DNA of 49,890 nucleotides, from positions 1,283-51,172 of the forward strand of contig DAZE01000004.1 of assembly GCA_002507175.1 (NCBI GenBank). The letters are read 5' to 3'. The DNA comes from Euryarchaeota archaeon UBA558. Lineage in GTDB: Archaea > Thermoplasmatota > Poseidoniia > Poseidoniales > Thalassarchaeaceae. The notes below the pieces were generated by a model. The model was not told the DNA's origin, searched no databases, and saw only the letters and a list, made by a program, of their open reading frames with translations. Position numbers and translations under genes: made by a program. Of this stretch, positions 25,311-33,073 are shown piece by piece. Positions within the stretch are counted from its first letter, which is position 1, and each line of letters begins with the position of its first letter.

Positions 25311-26555
25311 ATGTCACGCACCTTCACTTCCGAATCCGTGTCATCCGGACATCCAGACAAGCTGTGCGATGCAATATCAGATGCCATCTTGGACGAGTGC
25401 ATCTCGAATGATCCAAATGCGAGGGTGGCTGTTGAGACCCTGGTCAAAGGCACCTCACATTCAAGCAACATCGTTCTCGCAGGAGAGGTTTCGCTAGCAG
25501 GAAATCCAGAGATCGCGTTTGAGGAAATCGCCAGAAAAGTGGCGGCTGACATAGGTTACACCAACATGGAAGTCGGCATGGATGCCCTGAGTAAGGATAA
25601 CTGTGAGGTACGATGCTTGATCGGGAGGCAATCGGCGAACATCGCCCAGGGGGTTGACTCAGGCTCTGGAATCGACCACGAACAAGGGGCAGGGGATCAA
25701 GGCATAATGTTCGGCTATGCTACCAGTGAGTCCAATTTCGTAAAAGGTGCTGAGGGGCTGTTTATGCCTGTTCCCATATTGCTCTCCCACAGACTCACCA
25801 ATGCCACCACAGAGGCGATGCGTAATCAGGAGTTACCTTGGCTGAGACCCGATGCAAAGAGCCAGGTCTCCGTAAAATACAATGGACCGGAACCAATGGA
25901 GATAACAAGCCTAGTCTTGGCTGTCCAACATGACGACCTTGCAACTGACATGTTCGGAGGCGACATCTCGAAAGAGCATTCATTCATCCGGTCAGAGGTC
26001 ATAAAGAAGATCATACATAAGTGCATGCCAGAACATATGCTCTCCGATAACACAAGGATCGTGATCAACGGAACCGGTAGATTCCTACTCGGCGGGCCAC
26101 ATGCTGATGCAGGAATAACAGGGCGAAAGGTCATCGTGGACTCCTATGGCGGCATGGGCCGCCATGGAGGGGGAGCGTTCAGCGGAAAGGACCCTAGCAA
26201 AGTCGACAGGTCTGCGTCCTACGCAGCGAGATGGGCTGCCAAGCATGTTGTCGCAGCAGGCTTGGCTGATAAGTGCGAGATCCAAGTCTCCTACGCTATT
26301 GGCGTGGCAGAGCCAACGGCCATTCACGTTGACACACAGGGGTCAGGTGCAAATGGCATATCTGACGCCGAGATTGAACGGCGTGTTAGAGATGCTTTTG
26401 ACTTCAGGCCATCATCAATAATCGAGAGGCTCGGTCTAAAGCGACCGATTTACAGGAGGACGGCTGCCGGAGGTCATTTTGGAAGGAAACCCGATGATGA
26501 TGGGGGGTTCTCATGGGAGAGTCTGGACGACTCCATCCTCTCGTCACTGGCTTGA
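25311..26555 (+). CDS. metK: S-adenosylmethionine synthetase, bacterial type
   Basis: A 414-residue methionine adenosyltransferase of the bacterial/eukaryotic family. It has SGHPDKLCDAISDAILD, GAGDQGIMFGYA, and GGAFSGKDPSKVDRSAAY-like sequence (read as RSASYAARW). Most archaea instead use a distinct archaeal MAT, so this gene is probably of bacterial origin or a lineage replacement. I start at ATG 25311 (MSRTFTSESVSSG); an open frame upstream adds 19 residues with no family likeness. The 259-nt gap before it shows no SAM riboswitch I can recognise. With AhcY it makes and renews the methyl donor. Confidence 0.96.
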   Translation: MSRTFTSESVSSGHPDKLCDAISDAILDECISNDPNARVAVETLVKGTSHSSNIVLAGEVSLAGNPEIAFEEIARKVAADIGYTNMEVGMDALSKDNCEVRCLIGRQSANIAQGVDSGSGIDHEQGAGDQGIMFGYATSESNFVKGAEGLFMPVPILLSHRLTNATTEAMRNQELPWLRPDAKSQVSVKYNGPEPMEITSLVLAVQHDDLATDMFGGDISKEHSFIRSEVIKKIIHKCMPEHMLSDNTRIVINGTGRFLLGGPHADAGITGRKVIVDSYGGMGRHGGGAFSGKDPSKVDRSASYAARWAAKHVVAAGLADKCEIQVSYAIGVAEPTAIHVDTQGSGANGISDAEIERRVRDAFDFRPSSIIERLGLKRPIYRRTAAGGHFGRKPDDDGGFSWESLDDSILSSLA

Positions 26556-26622
26556 TGCGACTTGCCGTTTGTGGCACAGAAAGCAGCGATGGCTTCAACA
26601 CGATCCGCCTGCACGGTGCGCC

Positions 26623-28362
26623 ATGAGCAGGCAACGTGCCGGTACCGTCGCAGGCCTCTTAGTCTCAATCCTCCTATTGACAGGCTCAGCTGGAATCCTG
26701 CTTCTGGGAGAGGATGATAGCGCGGATATCGAATTCTCCAGCAGCGTCATCGATCCGTTGCTGCAAGACGAAGGCCATGACCATAGAAACGCTAGCCAGC
26801 ACGTACTCTCGACGCCCAACATAAGGCCCCTAGGCTATAATCCGCTGACTGAGCCAGGGAATGCCGAGGTTCAAGTTGCTGAGTCCCCAGACGGTAGAAT
26901 ATATGCCTACATCGCTGGGTGGACAGAGATGCACATAGTTGACGTCACAGACCCCGAGAACACAACATGGATGGGAGAATACTACGACCCCAACACGCAG
27001 GTTCTGGATGTCAAGTACATCCAATACGATGGACGCGAGTACGTCGTGCTCCAGAACCAATTGGTCGATCCGGGGGCTGCAGACCCGAATGTGGGGGCGT
27101 GGGAAGATCCCACCCAGGTGACGGTCACACTCGTAGAGGTGACTGACAAGGAGGATCCTCAGTGGGTCGGTGCCTGGTATGACGCCGACCACCCCAGCGG
27201 CCCGCACAACCTCTACACCCATGTCATCGATGGAGAGTGGTACATCTTCGTCGCCAACCCAGACTACGACTCATGCGATGTCGGACAGGGAGACGCATGC
27301 GGGGGCATAACCATCGCACATCTGAACTTCGACGGGCCCAGCGACCAACCAGTCATCCTCAAGGTCGGCGAAGCCGAGGTGAACTGGGAGACAACTCTGG
27401 GTGGGTGGATATACATCCACGACATGACCGTGCAGACCTGGCCTGGGGACGATCCAAATGACCCTCGCTTCGGCAAGACCTACGTGTATGGGGCCTATTG
27501 GGAGGCTGGACTGAGAATCTTTGACGTGAGCGACGTCCCGCATCCAACGAACACCCCTCTTGAGTACGCCTTCATCGCAGGGGGGTGCGTCGTGACAATT
27601 GGAACCCAGTTGGGTTGCAACTGGAGGGCCCCCGAGGTCGGCCTCTGGATGGAGTATGCTGACTTGGACGGAGATGGCTCGCCCGATAGTGGCTACAATG
27701 GGAATGAAAACGGGGGGAGGGCCTCTTACATCCATTACGCCGAGCCAGTGGATGAAATGGTGGATGCAAGCCATCTCGGTTATCCCAAGGGGAAAATGCA
27801 TCTGACGATTCTGTCAACAGAGGTGCTCGAGACCTCTGTCGGCACCGGCATGTCATATCTCCTCGACACCACCAATTACGAGGAGGTTAACGGCCAAGTC
27901 AGGTTCCTCCCGGAGCTCATTCACGACTACGAGATTCCATTTGCGGAGGACCACTTCATACCCGGAGGAGAAGAGTGGTTGCTATTTAGCCCGCACAATG
28001 CAGACACGCAGATCTTCTCCACAACCGGCAGCTTCCAGGACACGAGCCACGGCGGAACATGGGATGGAAGGATCTACCTCTCAAGCTACCACGCTGGGCT
28101 GTGGATCGTGGACATCGAGAGCCTGATGAAGGCGGGCTTGGAGGAGGGTAACTCAACAGACGCGTATTTCGACGCTACTGTTGGCTACCACTTGCCACAC
28201 GGTGCCGATGGACAGCCATTGGAGAGCGCCTTCTACGACTTCGGTTGGACCCCCTTCCTCTGGGCAGCTGAGTATCACGAGGGATACACGTACCTATCCT
28301 GCATCACCTCTGGCCTGTACATTGTCCAACTCGATATCGATGCACCCTACGCCACGAGATGA
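26623..28362 (+). CDS. Secreted LVIVD-repeat beta-propeller protein A
   Basis: A 579-residue exported protein with an N-terminal membrane/signal helix (about residues 8-24). It then has a His-rich segment DEGHDHRNASQHVLSTPN, followed by a propeller whose blades carry LVIVD-like phrases (MHIVDVTDP, LRIFDVSDV, LWIVDIESL, LYIVQLDID). LVIVD proteins are extracytoplasmic propellers of unknown job. I use ATG 26623; an open frame reaches 26479 but overlaps metK and lacks the signal. It is the first gene of an operon that continues with a paralogue, a membrane-anchored protein, two SCO1 lipoproteins and a YHYH protein. The shared His pattern with the next gene hints at metal binding. The C terminus has no anchor. 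Confidence 0.75.
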   Translation: MSRQRAGTVAGLLVSILLLTGSAGILLLGEDDSADIEFSSSVIDPLLQDEGHDHRNASQHVLSTPNIRPLGYNPLTEPGNAEVQVAESPDGRIYAYIAGWTEMHIVDVTDPENTTWMGEYYDPNTQVLDVKYIQYDGREYVVLQNQLVDPGAADPNVGAWEDPTQVTVTLVEVTDKEDPQWVGAWYDADHPSGPHNLYTHVIDGEWYIFVANPDYDSCDVGQGDACGGITIAHLNFDGPSDQPVILKVGEAEVNWETTLGGWIYIHDMTVQTWPGDDPNDPRFGKTYVYGAYWEAGLRIFDVSDVPHPTNTPLEYAFIAGGCVVTIGTQLGCNWRAPEVGLWMEYADLDGDGSPDSGYNGNENGGRASYIHYAEPVDEMVDASHLGYPKGKMHLTILSTEVLETSVGTGMSYLLDTTNYEEVNGQVRFLPELIHDYEIPFAEDHFIPGGEEWLLFSPHNADTQIFSTTGSFQDTSHGGTWDGRIYLSSYHAGLWIVDIESLMKAGLEEGNSTDAYFDATVGYHLPHGADGQPLESAFYDFGWTPFLWAAEYHEGYTYLSCITSGLYIVQLDIDAPYATR

Positions 28363-28423
28363 GGGGACATCTGACCATCATCTTCAACAGCCTTGCCACC
28401 TCCGGATGAGATGAGGCCACCTC

Positions 28424-30364
28424 ATGCGAAACCACTTCCTGCCTGCCTTGTCGATTACTCTGCTACTCCTCACGTCTTTTGCATCCGGGTGCTTCGGCAG
28501 TGAGGAAGAAGGCTCTGAGATGGACAACTGGGAGTGGGTGGACCCAGTCGAGGAGATAGAGGATGAGAACCACTCCCATAGCGACCTAATGGCACACAGG
28601 CTCAAGACCCCCAATGCTAGAATGATAGACTATCACAACCTAAATTGCGATGGCGAGGTAACGCCCCCTGCTGATCTCGACAACGTTGCAGGTCGCCCCT
28701 GCTATGACCAATACAAGAACGTGGGCCCGACTCCTGGCGACAACTCGGAGATCGCGATAGAGGGCAACTTCCTCGAAGATTGCGAGATCTACGGAGACGG
28801 GTCGGGAGGATGCTTCGCCTACGTCTCGTCATACAACCAATTCGAGATACTCGACATAAGCAAGCCGAACGAGATTCGCTTGCTATCAACCTACTACGCG
28901 GAAATAGCACGAATCATCGATATCAAGGCGACGCAGGACAACAACTGGGTCCTCATCAACCACGAGTTGACAAACTCGGAGTTGGATCCGATACCCAACG
29001 ACGACGATGCAAACAGCGGTGCGAACCGACTTGACCTGATCTACGTGGGCGACAAGACCAGCCCCATCAAGGTGGCAGAGTGGGACAACCCTCCGGCTGG
29101 ATTCCACAACCAAGACCTCCACGTTTACTGCGATTGGTCTCCTGCCAACCCAGTCTGGGCCCAAGAGGACTGCCACCTCTTCCTCTTTGGTGCAGACCCG
29201 TACCCAGAGATGGTTGAGGGCTCCAGCGGCACCTTCTACAAAGGCACTCAGGTGTTCTACGCCCTCATAGACTTCGAGGGGCTCAACCCATTCAATAACC
29301 AAGAGCAGCAAAACGCCAGTCGCGAGATCCTTAGATGGGGCGGATATACGCCAGAGCCCGAAACCACGTGCGGTGGGTCGATCTTCAACCACGACAACGT
29401 CTTCTTCATTCACCCCATAACCAAGCAGAAGATGCTCGCGATATCTTACTGGGGCGCTGGCCTGAGGCTTGTGGACGTCTCTGAGCCGCCACAGGTCGCC
29501 GATCCACTCGGGATTTCATGGCCACCGGAAACAGGAAGGTGGCTTGGATGCGCTACCGACGACTCAGGGTGGTACGGCCCCGATGGAGGGGGACATGCGA
29601 ACATGGAGCCAGAAGTATGGTTGGATGCGGAGCAGGGCAACGACAACATACACTATGCTGTGCCCAACGACTACCTCGTCTGCAGCGGCATAAGCCAACT
29701 CGACCCAATGGACGAATGGCCCAGCCAATGTGGGACAGGGCCTGATGACTCTGCATACGGCGTCAATTGGCGACACTACACCTACATCGCACCTGAATAT
29801 GGAACGAACGCAAACCACACTGGCTTCATATGGACCATAGACACCACAGATCCCGCCAAGCCCTTCCTGGTTTCCAAGTGGAAGCTCCCTGGCACCAGCA
29901 TGAAGGACGGGGAGGTGCATCCCCACCACTACATCCCCGGGGGATACATCTACAGCCCACACAATGGCGACACCGCAGCCAATGGGATGGTCTACTGGAC
30001 CCATTACCACGCAGGGGTGTGGGCAACGGACCACGGAAAAATCTGGGATGAGATTGAGTGGAAAAACGGAGTACCGGCGCCTGAGCTGGGGTTCCAGGGC
30101 ATCGAGAGCCTCGCCCCCACGCACACTGTTGGGTACTACCTGCCAGCTGGACCAGAGTGGTCAGACAACGCCTCGGCAGACATGGGCTACGACATGGCAG
30201 ACTGCTGGGCGTCATGCATGATTCCTTTCGACTGGGGGCTCCAATTCGACCCAAGAGGATTCGTCTTCATCTCAGAGATGGTGAGTGGGGTCTACGTTGT
30301 TCAGTTCGACGAGGACCACGACCCGAGGTTCGACTACCCTCCGCTATGGGAAGATGACTTGTGA
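28424..30364 (+). CDS. LVIVD-repeat beta-propeller lipoprotein B
   Basis: A 646-residue lipoprotein: signal helix ending in lipobox FASGC (Cys about residue 23), an acidic linker, then ENHSHSDLMAHRLKTPNAR, which repeats the H-x-H...H-x-L-x-TPN pattern of protein A. The rest is a propeller with FEILDISKP, LRLVDVSEP, and an ending GVYVVQFDEDHDPRF that matches A's. Both share YIPGG/SPHN and HYHAG blocks near the C terminus, so they arose by duplication. Several cysteines (pairs near 75-90 and 115-130) may form disulfides. It lies 61 nt after gene A and directly abuts the next gene. A metal-linked outer-membrane-face role is inferred from the SCO1 neighbours. Confidence 0.78.
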   Translation: MRNHFLPALSITLLLLTSFASGCFGSEEEGSEMDNWEWVDPVEEIEDENHSHSDLMAHRLKTPNARMIDYHNLNCDGEVTPPADLDNVAGRPCYDQYKNVGPTPGDNSEIAIEGNFLEDCEIYGDGSGGCFAYVSSYNQFEILDISKPNEIRLLSTYYAEIARIIDIKATQDNNWVLINHELTNSELDPIPNDDDANSGANRLDLIYVGDKTSPIKVAEWDNPPAGFHNQDLHVYCDWSPANPVWAQEDCHLFLFGADPYPEMVEGSSGTFYKGTQVFYALIDFEGLNPFNNQEQQNASREILRWGGYTPEPETTCGGSIFNHDNVFFIHPITKQKMLAISYWGAGLRLVDVSEPPQVADPLGISWPPETGRWLGCATDDSGWYGPDGGGHANMEPEVWLDAEQGNDNIHYAVPNDYLVCSGISQLDPMDEWPSQCGTGPDDSAYGVNWRHYTYIAPEYGTNANHTGFIWTIDTTDPAKPFLVSKWKLPGTSMKDGEVHPHHYIPGGYIYSPHNGDTAANGMVYWTHYHAGVWATDHGKIWDEIEWKNGVPAPELGFQGIESLAPTHTVGYYLPAGPEWSDNASADMGYDMADCWASCMIPFDWGLQFDPRGFVFISEMVSGVYVVQFDEDHDPRFDYPPLWEDDL

Positions 30365-30373
30365 GTGCTGAGA

Positions 30374-31198
30374 ATGTCTCGTATCATCGCGATCCTAATG
30401 ATTCTGGCAATATCAGGCCAAGTCGCCGCACATGGTGCAAACAGCTACGCCATAATCGTCAGGAACGAGAGCGTTATGCCTGAGTCGGCGGATCTGATCG
30501 TCAATGACACACTCGTCCTCTACAACACTGCAGCCTGGGAGAGGACCGCAGGGATCGACCTCGATGGAGATGGGTCATTCGAACACTCTTGCACCTTGAG
30601 CGCGAGGAACACGACATCGAACGAAGACGAATGCCAGTTCCCCTTCTGGTCGAACCAGTCATGGGTGGCAGGGGACTACGTGGTCGAAGTTCATCAGAAT
30701 GGTTCGTTTTGGAAGGAAATATTGGTCGAACTCCTGCCCGACAACCATAGCGAGCCAGCGGCCTCGGGGCCGTATGTCCTCCTCCCTGCCTTCGACCCCA
30801 TGGCTGAGAACATGGCCATGATCGGAGAGGATGGATCATCATTCAGCAGATCCGAGATCACCTTGCCACCCGGCGGGAACGCCTATCTTTACTCATCCAA
30901 TGCTGGAGATTTCACCATCCTCTCCGAGAATGGCGATTCCCTCTGCAACATATCCGGTCCCGCAGGCTCTGGCTGCAAGATATGGTTTCGAGGCAATGAA
31001 TGGAGCATTGGCGAGCATGAATTGACAATCTCCCAACCTGACGGAGGCCCATCGCAATCCCTCACCATCAATATCCAGAGCAGTGGGGACGAGGACACGC
31101 GAGCGGGAATGGTTCAAATGATCTCTGCGACGGGGGTAGTATTGTGCCTACTATCATTCGCCTTGCTGCGATCTCGGGGATCGCCAGGAAAAGAATGA
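30374..31198 (+). CDS. Membrane-anchored secreted protein, possible cupredoxin-like fold
   Basis: A protein of about 274 residues with signal peptide (cleavage likely after VAA, leaving HGANSYAIIVR at the N terminus) and a C-terminal membrane helix (about 246-264) ending RSRGSPGKE. The first half has a beta-sandwich pattern with LIVNDTLVLYNT, IDLDGDGSFEHSC and AGDYVVEV, like blue-copper-related folds, but I cannot find a full His-Cys-His-Met copper site. A free N-terminal His after cleavage could bind copper. GTG 30365 is an alternative start. Its stop overlaps the first SCO1 start (ATGA). It resembles the smaller protein at 22056-22649. Confidence 0.6.
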   Translation: MSRIIAILMILAISGQVAAHGANSYAIIVRNESVMPESADLIVNDTLVLYNTAAWERTAGIDLDGDGSFEHSCTLSARNTTSNEDECQFPFWSNQSWVAGDYVVEVHQNGSFWKEILVELLPDNHSEPAASGPYVLLPAFDPMAENMAMIGEDGSSFSRSEITLPPGGNAYLYSSNAGDFTILSENGDSLCNISGPAGSGCKIWFRGNEWSIGEHELTISQPDGGPSQSLTINIQSSGDEDTRAGMVQMISATGVVLCLLSFALLRSRGSPGKE

Positions 31199-31911
31199 TT
31201 TCCTTTGCGTTGGTTTCATCCCTGCTGGCAGCTGGATGTCTGGGGTCAGACGGAGAATCGGACATCTTCTACGGTGAGGACATAAATCCCCCCAGGCCGA
31301 CCGCTGACTTCGTTCTCTTCGACCAAAATGGGGAGCCTGTTGCGTTCAACGACTATCTCGGTGACGTCGTCGTGGTTGCCTTCCTGTTCACAAGGTGCCC
31401 TGACGTCTGCCCCCAGGTCAGTGCGAACATGGCATGGATAGGGGAAGCGTTGGGAGAAGAACTGGGGGAGGAGGTGCATCTACTCTCAATCACCGTCGAC
31501 CCCTGGTACGACAATTCCAGCGTACTGTGGAACTATGCATACGACAGGGGCCTCGAATGGCCCCACCTCTCTTCTGAACTGGAGATCATGGAACCTGTAT
31601 GGAGATCATTCGAAGTTGGCCTTGAGACCTATGCAAACGACTCAGATGGAGATGGGACCGTAGATGGCTTCGACCTGTGCCCAGACACCCCCGAGGGCGA
31701 GGAGACTGACGCCGATGGGTGTGGCGTGGAGACCCAACAGCCGGAGGATGAGGTCCAAACCATGCACCACCCCCTCTATTACATCGATCACACCACAGGC
31801 ACCATAATTGTGGACAGGCAAGGCTACCAGAGGGTGTACTGGGGGGATTTCGTCTGGAATGCGGACATGGTCCTTGATGACATCAGATACCTCATGGAGG
31901 AGAGCGCTTGA
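31195..31911 (+). CDS. SCO1/SenC-family lipoprotein with calcium-repeat insert
   Basis: A 238-residue thioredoxin-fold copper chaperone-type protein. Lipobox LLAAGC (Cys15) anchors it outside the membrane. The metal/redox motif is TRCPDVCP (C68, C72) and the distal His is in IDHTTG (H199), so the full Cys-Cys-His copper site of SCO is kept. Between them, residues about 149-177 form a thrombospondin type 3-like DSDGDGTVDGFDLCPD repeat with two extra cysteines, an unusual insert. SCO proteins metallate or reduce the CuA centre of cytochrome oxidase. I start at ATG 31195, overlapping the previous stop; the open frame extends 17 codons upstream inside that gene. The next SCO gene overlaps its end. 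Confidence 0.88.
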   Translation: MISFALVSSLLAAGCLGSDGESDIFYGEDINPPRPTADFVLFDQNGEPVAFNDYLGDVVVVAFLFTRCPDVCPQVSANMAWIGEALGEELGEEVHLLSITVDPWYDNSSVLWNYAYDRGLEWPHLSSELEIMEPVWRSFEVGLETYANDSDGDGTVDGFDLCPDTPEGEETDADGCGVETQQPEDEVQTMHHPLYYIDHTTGTIIVDRQGYQRVYWGDFVWNADMVLDDIRYLMEESA

Positions 31912-33008
31912 GGCCTAGGGCGCTGATCCTGACAGCGGTCCTCCTCGCAGCCCCCCTGGCTGGTTGCCTCGAAACAGTCGGTGAAGGGAGCTTCAATGGG
32001 ATAGAATACCGGAATCCGTCCGAGGCGCCCGACTTCACCCTCTTGGATCAAAATGGCCAGAACGTCTCCCTCTCAGACTACGATGGGAAGGTCGTGGTCT
32101 TGGCGTTCATCTACACATCCTGCCCCGACGTGTGTCTGATTATCTCCTCGAACCTCCAATGGGCAAAGATGAACCTACCTGAGGACATGGCCAGTGACGT
32201 AGCATTCCTGTCGGTGACAATCGATCCAGCAAAGGATACCGTCGATCGGCTCTCCCGCTGGACAGAGGCAACCGGATACGATTGGCCGCACCTGACGTCA
32301 AACGACATAGACGAGCTCGTTGGCGTGTGGTCGGACTGGAACGTCGTGGTCGACAATGACCACATTAATGCCAGCACGCCGCCAGAGGACAGCTCAAACA
32401 GAATCGTTGTGCTGGGGGGCGATGGCTCAATCACGTCCTTCGACACGCCGTGGAGCGAGGTCGAGTTCCGACCCGATGTACAAGGAATGGCGGAAGTGGC
32501 CTTCGAGAGAGAGAATCTCACTTTTGATTATGAAAATGGGACGATCATTGAATGGACTGAGAACGAGAGCCTCCGCTGGTCTACTGCAGTTTGGGACTCG
32601 GTCTCATGGGCATGGATCGGCACGAATACCTCATTGGGCGACATCCCGTTGACACCCGACACCCACCTAGCCTTCATACCCAGTGATGCTAATCTAAGTC
32701 TGCTTCCGCCCGGAGTGGATTGCAACGGACATGGCTGGGTCATGGGCAAGGGAAGTGGGGCGCACTGCATGTGCGACGAGGGATGGAAGCGCCCCGGTGG
32801 CGATTGGTTGAGCTGCGTATCGGAAGATGGCGAAAATAATACAAATGGGACTGACCCGCATGAAGCGTCCCTCGGCGAATACCAGGTCGGCCATACGACT
32901 GCCACATTCATCATCGACAAGGACGGTGACAAGCGGATAGCATGGGGTGGCGTGACATGGGATCCAAGCCTCTTCCTGATGGACATTGAGAAGCTCGTTG
33001 AAGAGTGA
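31908..33008 (+). CDS. SCO1/SenC-family lipoprotein with large insert
   Basis: A 366-residue SCO protein starting with TTG within the preceding stop (TTGA overlap). Lipobox LAGC gives Cys20. The metal motif is TSCPDVC (C72, C76) and the matching His is in VGHTTATFIID (H329). About 170 residues (roughly 150-320) are inserted between the two halves of the copper site; they include a Cys-rich EGF-like stretch (CNGHGW...CMCDEGW...C, about 272-303). Thus the SCO fold is split by a separate domain that may dock to a partner. Two different SCO proteins in tandem could divide thiol reduction and copper delivery. Confidence 0.85.
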   Translation: MRPRALILTAVLLAAPLAGCLETVGEGSFNGIEYRNPSEAPDFTLLDQNGQNVSLSDYDGKVVVLAFIYTSCPDVCLIISSNLQWAKMNLPEDMASDVAFLSVTIDPAKDTVDRLSRWTEATGYDWPHLTSNDIDELVGVWSDWNVVVDNDHINASTPPEDSSNRIVVLGGDGSITSFDTPWSEVEFRPDVQGMAEVAFERENLTFDYENGTIIEWTENESLRWSTAVWDSVSWAWIGTNTSLGDIPLTPDTHLAFIPSDANLSLLPPGVDCNGHGWVMGKGSGAHCMCDEGWKRPGGDWLSCVSEDGENNTNGTDPHEASLGEYQVGHTTATFIIDKDGDKRIAWGGVTWDPSLFLMDIEKLVEE

Positions 33009-33073
33009 TCACCTACGATATCAAAGCCCATTGCATCGATGACATAAAATGTCCTTGATCAGGTCCTAGGACC

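Noticed and set aside
26479..26622. Longer N terminus for the first LVIVD protein
   Set aside because: It overlaps metK and would bury the signal helix; ATG 26623 gives a normal exported protein.
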